The notes under the pieces were generated by a model. The model did no database searches. It was not told where the DNA came from and saw only the letters and a list, made by a program, of their open reading frames with translations. From Thermodesulfobacteriota bacterium (GTDB lineage Bacteria > Desulfobacterota_D > UBA1144 > Nemesobacterales > UBA2774): a stretch of 64,000 nt of DNA. The DNA lies in contig DAOKYU010000007.1 in NCBI GenBank assembly GCA_035325995.1, positions 62,001 to 126,000 on the forward strand. The letters are read 5' to 3'. Position numbers and translations under genes: made by a program. The first letter of the stretch is position 1. Each line of letters begins with the position of its first letter. Below, in pieces: positions 8,144 to 16,286 of this stretch.

Positions 8144-8806
8144 ATGATAGATTTTTATACGGCGGGGACTCCGAACGGCAGAAAGATTGCGATAATGCTG
8201 GAGGAGACGGGGCTCCCCTATAACCTCATACATCTCGACCTCGAAAATCTCGATCAGAAGGAAGAGTGGTATCTAAAGCTCAACCCCAACGGCAGGATAC
8301 CGACGATTGTGGATAAGGACAACGACGATTTCGCCGTATTCGAGTCGGGTGCGATACTGATTTATCTCGCGGAGAAGACGGGGCAGTTCATGCCGGCTGA
8401 CGTGAAAGGGCGCTCGACCGTTATACAGTGGCTCATGTTCCAGATGGCGGGGATAGGGCCTATGCAGGGGCAGGCGAACGTCTTTTTCAGGTATGCGCCG
8501 GAGAAGATAGAGTACGCGATAAACCGTTATCACCGCGAAACGAAGAGGCTGTACCAGGTTCTCGAAAAGAGGCTCGCCGAGAGCGAGTATCTTGCCGGGG
8601 ATTATTCGATCGCCGACATGGCGACATACCCCTGGATTGCGGTGCACAACTGGGCGGGAGTCGGCGTCGAGGACCTTCCGAACCTGAGAAGGTGGATGAG
8701 GGACGTGAGACTGCGTCCCGGAGTGGCGAGGGGGATGGACGTTCCGAAGTCGAAAAAAGAAACCAAGGATGAGGCCGCGGAGAGGGGCTCGAAGCTCCTC
8801 GTGTGA
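8144..8806 (+). CDS. YfcG/YghU-like glutathione S-transferase (disulfide-bond oxidoreductase type)
   Basis: A 220-residue GST with the thioredoxin-fold N-domain (DFYTAGTPNGRK, NPNGRIPTIVD, FESGAILIYLAEKTG) and an all-helical C-domain (YSIADMATYPWI). TPNGRK and FESGAI match the Nu-class YfcG/YghU proteins, which bind two glutathiones and reduce disulfides or peroxides. The gene begins 90 bases after the esterase and probably belongs to the same detoxification run, supplying thiol-dependent chemistry. I left the symbol blank because YfcG and YghU cannot be told apart by eye. Confidence 0.88.
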   Translation: MIDFYTAGTPNGRKIAIMLEETGLPYNLIHLDLENLDQKEEWYLKLNPNGRIPTIVDKDNDDFAVFESGAILIYLAEKTGQFMPADVKGRSTVIQWLMFQMAGIGPMQGQANVFFRYAPEKIEYAINRYHRETKRLYQVLEKRLAESEYLAGDYSIADMATYPWIAVHNWAGVGVEDLPNLRRWMRDVRLRPGVARGMDVPKSKKETKDEAAERGSKLLV

Positions 8807-8851
8807 GGAATCGGCCCCGGAATCGACAACTGTTCTGTGGAGAGCGCATTT

Positions 8852-10297
8852 ATGAAGCTGGTCAAAACCGACGTTGCAATCATCGGAGCGGGGACGGCGG
8901 GCATGGTCGCTTACAGCAGCGCCTCGAAGCGCACCGGGAACACACTTCTTATCGAGGGCGGACCCTACGGGACGACGTGCGCCAGGGTGGGCTGCATGCC
9001 GAGTAAGCTCCTCGTAGCGGCGGCCGAGGCCGCGCACGCCGTCAAGGAAGCCCCCGGCTTCGGGGTATTTCCCGGGGGGGAGGCGAGAATCGACGGGCGG
9101 AAGGTCATGGAGCGGGTGAAGAGCGAAAGGGGCCGCTTCGTCGGCTTCGTCCTCGACTCCATAGAAAGGATGCCGCCCGAAAGAAGGCTTGCGGGCCACG
9201 CGCGGTTTTTGGACGACAACACGCTAGATGTCGGCGGCCACACAAGGGTCGAGGCGAAGTCTGTCGTCATAGCCACCGGCTCGAGCCCGTCCATTCTCCC
9301 GATGTTCAGCGGGCTCGGCGACAGGCTTATAGTGAACGACGACGTCTTCGAATGGGACGACCTGCCGCCGTCCGTTGTAATCTTCGGCGCGGGCGTAATA
9401 GGCCTCGAGCTCGGGCAGGCCCTTCACCGTCTCGGCGTACGGACCGCGATACTCAGCAAGAACGGCCTCGTCGGGCCGATAAATCATCCGGCGATAAAGA
9501 AGTACGCCGCGGAAACGTTCGCCGGCGAGTTTTACGTCGATACGGACGCCGAGGTTTTGGGGGTTTCCCGGAAAGACGGCGGCGTCGAGGTGCGGTACGT
9601 CGGCCTCGACGGAGGCGAGCGGACGGAGGAATTCGAATATCTCCTCGCCGCCACGGGGAGGACGCCGAACGTAAAGGACATCGGGCTCGAGAACACGAGC
9701 CTTAAGCTCGACAAGAGGGGAGTCCCGGTTTTCGACCGCTACACGATGAGGTGCGGCGAGAGCTCCATATTCATTGCAGGGGATGCGGATAACGACGCGC
9801 CGGTGCTCCACGAGGCCGCGGACGAGGGGCGGATCGCGGGAGAGAACGCGGCGCTCTATCCCGAGGTCAAAGCCGGGCGGAGAAAGACAGCGCTCAGCAT
9901 CGTGTTCACCGATCCGGAGATCGCGATAGCGGGCCCCGGTTACAACGAGCTCAAGAATACGGAGGGGCTTTGCTTCGTTACGGGTACGGTCTCGTTCGAA
10001 AAGCAGGGCAGAAGCAGGGTCATGCGGAAGAACAAGGGAATACTTCACGTGTATGCGGAGTACGGGACCGGGGTTTTCCTCGGGGCCGAGATGTTCGGGC
10101 CGCGCGCCGAGCACGTAGGGCACCTCCTCGCGTGGGCGGCGGAGAAGAGGATGACCGTCCCCGAGATGCTTGCCATGCCCTATTACCACCCCGTCGTAGA
10201 AGAGGCCGTCAGGACGGCTCTGAGCTCGGCGAACGAGAAGCTCCACAAGGGACACGCGCTAAGCCCGGAGAGCGTCGAGTGCGGCCCCGGAATCTGA
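8852..10297 (+). CDS. Stand-alone dihydrolipoyl dehydrogenase-like flavoprotein (pyridine nucleotide-disulfide oxidoreductase)
   Basis: A two-dinucleotide-domain FAD/NAD(P) disulfide oxidoreductase of ~481 residues. An FAD Rossmann motif (IIGAGTAG), the redox pair CARVGC, an NAD(P) motif (IFGAGVIGLELG) and the C-terminal His-Glu site (YYHPVVEEAV) are all present. The redox segment resembles the Lpd-3 type of dihydrolipoyl dehydrogenase. No 2-oxoacid dehydrogenase genes are nearby, so a detoxification or quinone/thiol reductase role is as likely. The start is set at ATG 8852 with GGAG upstream; a GTG at 8837 would add five residues. Confidence 0.85.
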   Translation: MKLVKTDVAIIGAGTAGMVAYSSASKRTGNTLLIEGGPYGTTCARVGCMPSKLLVAAAEAAHAVKEAPGFGVFPGGEARIDGRKVMERVKSERGRFVGFVLDSIERMPPERRLAGHARFLDDNTLDVGGHTRVEAKSVVIATGSSPSILPMFSGLGDRLIVNDDVFEWDDLPPSVVIFGAGVIGLELGQALHRLGVRTAILSKNGLVGPINHPAIKKYAAETFAGEFYVDTDAEVLGVSRKDGGVEVRYVGLDGGERTEEFEYLLAATGRTPNVKDIGLENTSLKLDKRGVPVFDRYTMRCGESSIFIAGDADNDAPVLHEAADEGRIAGENAALYPEVKAGRRKTALSIVFTDPEIAIAGPGYNELKNTEGLCFVTGTVSFEKQGRSRVMRKNKGILHVYAEYGTGVFLGAEMFGPRAEHVGHLLAWAAEKRMTVPEMLAMPYYHPVVEEAVRTALSSANEKLHKGHALSPESVECGPGI

Positions 10298-10403
10298 CGG
10301 GACGGTGGCCTACCGGCCTTCGCGCGCCCATATGCCATGCCATTGTTTCCTGATGGCGGAATAAGTAGACTTCCCCGAAATATCGAAAGGAGGTGACGGA
10401 GAG

Positions 10404-11165
10404 ATGAGACTCGAAGGCAAGACCGCGCTTATAACCGGCGGAGGCGAGGGGATAGGCAGGGCGACCGCGCTTTTGTTCACGAAGGAGGGCGCCAGGGTCG
10501 GAATAATGGGGAGGACCAAATCGAAGCTGGACGGCGTCGCCGCAGAGGGCGAAGGGCCCGGCGGGATCACGGCGTTCGAGGGGGACGTCTCGTCCGAGGC
10601 CGACGCGAAGAGGGTGGTGGAGGAATTTTATAAAAAGCACGGGCGCATCGACATACTCTTTAACAACGCCGGAATACTCGAAGGCGGGACAGTCGTCACG
10701 ACGACGATGGCCGTCTGGGACAGGACGATAGATATAAACGTGAAGGGCGTCTTTCTCATGAGCAAGTACGCCGTTCCGCTTATGGCGAAGCACGGCGGCG
10801 GCTCGATCATAAACAACTCTTCGGTCCTCGGAATCGTGGGCATGGAAAACTGCGTTGCGTACAACGCCTCGAAGGGGGCTGTAAGGCAGATAACGAGGAG
10901 CATGGCGCTCGACCACGCGAAGGAAAACATACGGGTGAACTCCATCTGCCCGGGTTACATAAAGACGAAGATGGACGTCGAGTTCATGGGGAACCCGCCC
11001 GACGCCGAGGAGCAGCTCGACAGGATAGCGGCCGGGATGATACCGCTCGTAAGGCGCGCCGAGCCTGTAGAGGTTGGGCACGCCGTCTTGTACCTGGCGA
11101 GCGACGATTCGAAGTACGTTACGGGCTCCGACCTCGTAATCGACGGCGGCTGGACGACGCTCTAG
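10404..11165 (+). CDS. Short-chain dehydrogenase/reductase (classical SDR)
   Basis: A 253-residue classical SDR. It has the cofactor motif TGGGEGIG (11-18), NNAG after strand 4, catalytic Tyr153 and Lys157 (YNASK), and the C-terminal GSDLVIDGGW. The start is preceded by a strong AAAGGAGGTGA. It follows the Lpd-like gene by 106 bases on the same strand and closes the detoxification run. Carbonyl or quinone reduction would fit the context, but specificity cannot be read from sequence. Confidence 0.9.
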   Translation: MRLEGKTALITGGGEGIGRATALLFTKEGARVGIMGRTKSKLDGVAAEGEGPGGITAFEGDVSSEADAKRVVEEFYKKHGRIDILFNNAGILEGGTVVTTTMAVWDRTIDINVKGVFLMSKYAVPLMAKHGGGSIINNSSVLGIVGMENCVAYNASKGAVRQITRSMALDHAKENIRVNSICPGYIKTKMDVEFMGNPPDAEEQLDRIAAGMIPLVRRAEPVEVGHAVLYLASDDSKYVTGSDLVIDGGWTTL

Positions 11166-11199
11166 CCGGGAATCCTTATACTTTAGCGAAGGATACATA

Positions 11200-11657
11200 A
11201 TGGACCCGTTAAGCCAGGGGCTTGTGGGCGCTGTCGTGCCCGGGAGCGTTTCGAGCCGGAGGGAGCTTCGCCTCGCGTCACTCGCCGGTTTTCTGTCGGG
11301 TATGCTGGCCGACGTGGATATACTCATCCGCTCTTCGCGGAAGACCCGCTCCTCGTCCTCGACTACCACAGGCAGTTCACGCATTCGCTGGTTTTTATTC
11401 CCGTCGGCGGGCTCATCGCGGCCGGTTATCTGGCCGTTCATCCCGGTTATCCATGCGTCGTCGGAGACATGAGGCATTCGCTGCTGCCGAACGGGGTGAA
11501 GCCCCTCTGGGGGATCGTGATAGATCCGGCGAATCCGGGTCGTCACGTGAAAATGTTCGATTACGGGAGGGCCGTAACGGCCGATAAGTGGCGCGATTTC
11601 TCGGCCGTGCTTTTGGGAAAGGAGCCTGATAGCGGCGCTCCCGGAGAACCGGAATGA
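11200..11657 (+). pseudogene. Remnant of a membrane metal-dependent hydrolase (YdjM/DUF457-type)
   Basis: The family N-terminus is clear (MDPLSQGLVGAVVPGS... LADVDILIRSS), then the frame breaks near 11340. The family sequence resumes one frame over as EDPLLVLDYHRQFTHSLVFIP. Adding one base restores a continuous reading. After GYLAVHPG the sequence jumps straight to a family-like C-terminus (GDMRHSLLPNGVKPLWGI) and stops at 11657. The whole is about 150 codons where I expect roughly 330, so most transmembrane segments are gone. A frameshift plus an internal deletion indicate a dead gene. A sequencing error could explain the shift but not the deletion. Confidence 0.75.
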
Positions 11658-11737
11658 CCCGTTTGGCCGCGCAGGGCGGAGCCCTTAGATTTCGCGTTTT
11701 TCCGGGATATAATAATCAGAGGATAGAGGAAACGCTG

Positions 11738-12229
11738 ATGCCGATTTACGAGTTCTTCTGTAAGAAGTGCAATACCGTTTTCAAGTTCTACTCCAGAACC
11801 ATCGATACCACGACGATACCGAAGTGCCCCAGGTGCAGGCGCGTTAAGCTCGAAAGGATGTTCTCGTCTTTCGCCACGCTCGGCAAGAGCGGGAAGGGTG
11901 AGGATACGGCCCCTGACATAGACGCGTCCAAGCTCGAGAGCGCTCTCTCCTTGCTCGAACGCGGCGCCGAAAGCGTGGACGCCGAGGACCCCAGGCAGGC
12001 GGCGGATTTCATGAGGAAGCTCACAGACGCAGCCGGCATATCCATGGGGGAGGGGATGGAAGAGGCGCTCGCCCGTATGGAGCGGGGAGAGGACCCGGAC
12101 AGTATAGAGGCGGAGATGGGGGAGCTTCTGTCGGAGGGTTCCTTCGAGCTCGATTCCAAAAAGAAAAAAAAGGGCCGGAAAAAGTCTGACGACAAGCCCG
12201 AGATCGACGAAACCCTTTACGAGCTTTAA
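11738..12229 (+). CDS. FmdB-family zinc-ribbon protein
   Basis: A 163-residue protein. The N-terminus is the FmdB zinc ribbon: MPIYEFFCKKC, then CPRCRRVKLERMFSSF, giving two CxxC pairs within about 45 residues. An acidic helical region follows, then a lysine-rich stretch (about residues 140-152) and an acidic tail. FmdB-type ribbons are putative regulators of unknown target. The start is the ATG at 11738 behind AGAGGA; an upstream in-frame ATG at 11654 overlaps the remnant hydrolase gene and lacks a site. Confidence 0.85.
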   Translation: MPIYEFFCKKCNTVFKFYSRTIDTTTIPKCPRCRRVKLERMFSSFATLGKSGKGEDTAPDIDASKLESALSLLERGAESVDAEDPRQAADFMRKLTDAAGISMGEGMEEALARMERGEDPDSIEAEMGELLSEGSFELDSKKKKKGRKKSDDKPEIDETLYEL

Positions 12230-12246
12230 AGCCCGCGCGTTGAAAC

Positions 12247-12275
12247 CGTATTAACATTTGAAGACGTATTAACAT
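12247..12275. promoter_or_regulatory. Paired 11-bp direct repeat upstream of the carboxylesterase gene
   Basis: CGTATTAACAT occurs at 12247-12257 and again, perfectly, at 12265-12275, with starts 18 bases apart. It lies in the short gap between fmdB and the esterase. Two tandem identical half-sites this close to a start are typical of regulator binding, but no protein can be assigned. Confidence 0.35.
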
Positions 12276-12293
12276 CCCGGGGTCCCTGGTGTA

Positions 12294-14006
12294 TTGTCTA
12301 TCTCGATGCCGGGATTGCTTTCACTTTTCACTCTATCCCTTCTTTTGACCGTGCTTTCATTCGGCTGCGCCGGAAAGAAGCCCGAGACCGACGCCGTAAA
12401 ACCGGAGACCGCCCCTGCGCCCCCGATATACGTAGACATATCGGGCTTCGAAAGGCCCCCGTGCTCGACGCCCGACGTCGGGACGAAGAGCGGCCTTCTC
12501 TGCGGGAACATCATAGGCACGTCCGGCGGTAAGGCGGTGAACGCGTATCTCGGCATACCGTTTGCCGAATCGACGGCCGGGCGGAACAGGTGGCGGGCGC
12601 CCGCGCCGAGGGCTCCGTGGGAAGGCGTCCTCAGAGCGACGAGGACGGGCCCCGCCTGTCCTCAGACGGGTGAGACGATCTATCCCGAGAGCGAGGACTG
12701 CCTTTATCTCAACGTATGGGTCCCGGCGGAAGCTTCGCCCGCCCCGAGGGCCGTGATGGTGTTCATATACGGCGGGGCGTTCGTTTACGGCTACGATGCG
12801 CAGCCTCTATACGACGGGGCTTATACGGCGGGGAACGGGGACGTGATCGTCGTCAACGTGAATTACAGGGTGGGGGCGCTCGGGTTTCTCTCGGGCGTCA
12901 AGGACGCGAAGACGGGGGAGGCGGTGAACGGCAATTTCGGAATACTCGACCAGATAGCCGCTCTCGAGTGGGTGAGGGACAACGTCGCATCTTTCGGCGG
13001 CGACCCGGAGAAGGTGACCATATACGGAGAGAGCGCGGGCGCCATGAGCGTCGGCATTCATCTCGTGTCGTCGCCGCGGTCGAAGGGCCTCTTCAGGGCG
13101 GCCATAATGGAGAGTAACCCGCTCGGGCTCCCCTACAAGAACGTGAGGCAGTCGCGCGCCGTGGCGAGGGAGTTCGCTTCGAACCTCGGATGCGGCCCGG
13201 ACGACCTCGCATGCATGAGGGCGCAGCCGGCGGAGGCCGTCCTCGCGGCGCAGATGCAGATGGATATGGCGCTCCCCGCGCTCTTCCACGGCATAAGGGA
13301 TTTCCTCGCGTGGTCGCCGGTCGTCGACGGCGACGTCGTCGTGCAGCAGCCGATAAGGGCGATAGAGGACGGCAGGCTGACGAAGCCGGTTATTCTCGGC
13401 ACCAACCGGAACGAGGGGCTGTTATTCGTCGAGGTCGTAAAATCCGCGCTGGGGTGGAAAAAGGTTTCGGATTTCGATTATCATGTCGCAATCGACTTTT
13501 TTTTCCGGGATTCGGCTCTCAGGAAGAAAATTTACGCGCACTATCCGCCCGACGGCCGCGACAACACCGAAACTATATCGAGATTGTTCACGGACTATCT
13601 ATTCGCCTGCGCGAATCTGTACGCGGCCGGAAAAAGCGCCGGTGCAACGTGGTCGTACGTATTCGACCACGTGCCCTCACACAATTCGTGGCCGGAATAT
13701 CCGGCCTGCGGGGAGAACGTCTGCCATACGGCAGAGCTGGCTTTCGTTTTTCACTCCGCCGGGAACATGGGATGGGAATTCACGCCCGAAGAGGAGCGGC
13801 TCTCGGGGCTCATGGTTTCTTACTGGACCGGTTTCGCCAAAGACCTCGACTCCGGCGGCGCGTGGCCCGAATATGAGCCCGGCTCGCGGAGCCTTTCTTT
13901 CGTGACGCCCGTCGAGGACATAACGACCGAGACCCCGCCCTCCGCGTGCGCTTTCTGGAACGGCGTAGGATACGACCTCGGCGATTCGTTCCGGGGCCTC
14001 TTTTGA
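12294..14006 (+). CDS. Carboxylesterase type B family lipoprotein
   Basis: About 570 residues with the carboxylesterase type B fold. The N-terminus is a lipoprotein signal ending in a lipobox (LSFGC), so the enzyme should be anchored in the envelope. Motifs include EDCLYLNVW, the oxyanion loop YGGAFVYG, nucleophile Ser247 (GESAGA), Glu in GTNRNEG and His in VCHTAEL. It would hydrolyse carboxylic esters; the substrate is unknown. The start is uncertain: TTG 12294 or ATG 12306, neither with a strong ribosome site, and the n-region lacks basic residues. A porin gene follows. Confidence 0.88.
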   Translation: MSISMPGLLSLFTLSLLLTVLSFGCAGKKPETDAVKPETAPAPPIYVDISGFERPPCSTPDVGTKSGLLCGNIIGTSGGKAVNAYLGIPFAESTAGRNRWRAPAPRAPWEGVLRATRTGPACPQTGETIYPESEDCLYLNVWVPAEASPAPRAVMVFIYGGAFVYGYDAQPLYDGAYTAGNGDVIVVNVNYRVGALGFLSGVKDAKTGEAVNGNFGILDQIAALEWVRDNVASFGGDPEKVTIYGESAGAMSVGIHLVSSPRSKGLFRAAIMESNPLGLPYKNVRQSRAVAREFASNLGCGPDDLACMRAQPAEAVLAAQMQMDMALPALFHGIRDFLAWSPVVDGDVVVQQPIRAIEDGRLTKPVILGTNRNEGLLFVEVVKSALGWKKVSDFDYHVAIDFFFRDSALRKKIYAHYPPDGRDNTETISRLFTDYLFACANLYAAGKSAGATWSYVFDHVPSHNSWPEYPACGENVCHTAELAFVFHSAGNMGWEFTPEEERLSGLMVSYWTGFAKDLDSGGAWPEYEPGSRSLSFVTPVEDITTETPPSACAFWNGVGYDLGDSFRGLF

Positions 14007-14102
14007 ACCGCACGACGCCGTTCCGTTTTACTCGCGGAATATTTACACCCGGCGCTTAAGGGCAGTAGAATTTGCTATCCCAACGTTTACGGACGGGTAT
14101 AG

Positions 14103-15323
14103 TTGCCGAATTTTCTTCTGACAATCCTCGTGCTCTTTTCCGCTTTCGCGGCGCTCGCGCCGGTGCGCGCGGACGAAGTGTTATCGTCTCGGGAATACAT
14201 GACGGGTGACTGGGGCGGAGCGCGGCAGAGGCTCGAGGACTGGGGGCTTACAGTGACGGCCGAATATTCGGCGGATATTCTCGGGAATCCGGCAGGCGGT
14301 TTCAGGAAGAAAGTTGATTACGCGGGGCTCCTCAATCTTTACCTCGACTTCGACCTCGAAAAGATATTCGGCATTAAGCGGACTAATCTGATTGTATCCG
14401 GGTTCTGGGCTTCGGGATGGAGCCTCAGCGCCCGCGCGCTCGACAATTATTTCACCGTGGCCGGAGATTTCAACGGTAATTCCGCCGGCCTCTATCAGTT
14501 TTTTCTGCAAACGAGCTTTTGGAACGAGAAGCTCGTTATAGCGGTCGGACGAATGGGAGCAGGAGACGATTTCGCGATCACGGATGCCATGGGTGTTTAC
14601 GTGAATGACGCGTTCGATCCCGGCCCGGTAAGCCTCGCCTATAACATTCCCGCTTTCCTCAGTAATCCGTATGCCGCGCTCGGGATACGGGTTGATATAA
14701 GACCCGTCGAGACTTTTTACATAGCAGGAGGTGTCTACAATGCAAGCCCGGGCACCACGAAGAATCCCAGGTTCGACGGGCATATCGATTTCAGCTTTGG
14801 TGACGGGGCCATACTTATAGCCGAGGCAGGGTTTACGCCCGGCGGCGAGGAGTCGGGGGACGCGTACAAGGCCGGCGTATATTACGATACGGGTAAATTC
14901 AACGATATTGCCGAAGACGGAAAAACGGAGACCGGAAATTACGGTTTTTACGCCTTCGCCGAGCAGATGGTGTACAGGGAGTCGATGGACGGCGGCCAGG
15001 GGCTTACTCTGTGGGCGGGAGGTACGCTCGCGCCGGACGAGGAGATAAACACCTTCCCCTATTTCCTTTCAGGCGGGATGCTCTACGAAGGGCTGATTCC
15101 CGGCAGGGATAACGACGTCGCCGCTTTCGGCGCTGCTTACGGTATACTGAGCCGGGACATCGAAGGGCAGGACTTTGAAATCGCTCTCGAATGGACTTAC
15201 GCATATCAGCTCTACCCCTGGCTCGCCCTTCAGCCGGACGTGCAGTGGATCATAAACCCGGGCGGGACGGGGGAGATTCCGGATGCGCTCGTGGCCGGGG
15301 TGCAGGTATCGCTCGACCTGTAG
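14103..15323 (+). CDS. OprB-family carbohydrate-selective porin
   Basis: A 406-residue outer-membrane beta-barrel protein. A signal peptide ends near VRA-DEV (about residue 24). The mature N-terminus has the OprB hallmark YMTGDWGGARQRLEDWG, followed by alternating amphipathic strands and ALGIRVDIRPVE. It ends in ...VSLDL rather than the common terminal Phe. OprB porins admit sugars across the outer membrane. The start is a TTG at 14103. It follows the esterase gene by 96 bases and may serve uptake alongside it, though no sugar pathway is present here. Confidence 0.85.
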   Translation: MPNFLLTILVLFSAFAALAPVRADEVLSSREYMTGDWGGARQRLEDWGLTVTAEYSADILGNPAGGFRKKVDYAGLLNLYLDFDLEKIFGIKRTNLIVSGFWASGWSLSARALDNYFTVAGDFNGNSAGLYQFFLQTSFWNEKLVIAVGRMGAGDDFAITDAMGVYVNDAFDPGPVSLAYNIPAFLSNPYAALGIRVDIRPVETFYIAGGVYNASPGTTKNPRFDGHIDFSFGDGAILIAEAGFTPGGEESGDAYKAGVYYDTGKFNDIAEDGKTETGNYGFYAFAEQMVYRESMDGGQGLTLWAGGTLAPDEEINTFPYFLSGGMLYEGLIPGRDNDVAAFGAAYGILSRDIEGQDFEIALEWTYAYQLYPWLALQPDVQWIINPGGTGEIPDALVAGVQVSLDL

Positions 15324-15383
15324 TCACGGCCGGAAGTGCTTTGCAAAGCCCGGTCGGACGGCGCTCCGAAATCAGTCGCCGTT

Positions 15384-16181
15384 CTATTCCCGATTAAAAA
15401 CTTCCTTCAGGAATTCCTCCATTTCCGCCCAGGATTGCTTGTCGGCCTCGGCGTTATAGGTTATGGGGAGATCGAACTTCTTCCCGAGCTCGTCGGCCTC
15501 GGGGTTGGTGAAGCTGTGGGTCGCTCCCGGGTAGACGATGACCTCGTAGTCTGCGCCGGCCGCGTCCATCTCCTTCCTGAATTCCTCTATCTGCTCCGCC
15601 GGGATGTAGGTGTCGGCGCCGCCGGTCATCACCAGTATTTTCGCCTTTATAGCCCCCGGTGCGGCCTTTTGCTGCGTGCCGAGGCTCCCGTGGAAGCTGG
15701 CCACGCCGTCGAGGTCGGCCCCCGTACGGGCCATGTGGAGGACTATCCCGCCGCCGAAGCAGTATCCTATGGCCGCTATCTCGTCCGGGTCGACCGCGGG
15801 CTGCTTCTTAAGGAATTCGAGGGCGGCGTTGAACCTTGCCTCGGCCACGGCCATGTTGCTCAACGTCTCGGACGTAAATTTCTGTGCGTCCGAGGGATGG
15901 TCCGCCGTCTTGCCGTTGCCGAACATGTCGAGGGCGAGCGCCGTGTAGCCGAGCCCGGCGAGCATGTCGGCCCGCTTCTTCGCGTAGTCGTTGAGCCCCC
16001 ACCATTCATGGACGACGAGCACTCCGGGACGCTTGCCCTTTATGCTGTCGTCGTAAGCGAGGTAGCCCTTGAAGGTGGTTCCGCCCGACGTGTATTCGAC
16101 CGTCTCTCCTTTCACTTCGGCGAAAGACGGGACCGATAAAAACAGGAACAGCACGGCTGCCAGTGTGAGTATAACTTTCAT
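15384..16181 (-). CDS. Exported dienelactone hydrolase-family protein
   Basis: A 265-residue alpha/beta hydrolase with an N-terminal signal peptide (MKVILTLAAVLF... SFA). The dienelactone hydrolase triad is visible: Cys in GYCFGGG, Asp in GGADTYIP and His in PGATHSF. The nucleophile is cysteine, as in true DLH enzymes. The start ATG at 16181 has GGAGGG upstream; the reading frame stays open far further upstream but that extension overlaps the MFS gene and is not coding. It is divergent from the MFS exporter, with 105 bases between them. Confidence 0.88.
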   Translation of the reverse strand: MKVILTLAAVLFLFLSVPSFAEVKGETVEYTSGGTTFKGYLAYDDSIKGKRPGVLVVHEWWGLNDYAKKRADMLAGLGYTALALDMFGNGKTADHPSDAQKFTSETLSNMAVAEARFNAALEFLKKQPAVDPDEIAAIGYCFGGGIVLHMARTGADLDGVASFHGSLGTQQKAAPGAIKAKILVMTGGADTYIPAEQIEEFRKEMDAAGADYEVIVYPGATHSFTNPEADELGKKFDLPITYNAEADKQSWAEMEEFLKEVFNRE

Positions 16182-16286
16182 GATATTTCCCTCCCCGTGT
16201 GGTATTTTAAGTTGATAAATGATTGATGCCGGGATGTCAATCGAACTTTCCCCGTACCGGGTATCAGGCGCTCCGAGGAGGATGGA

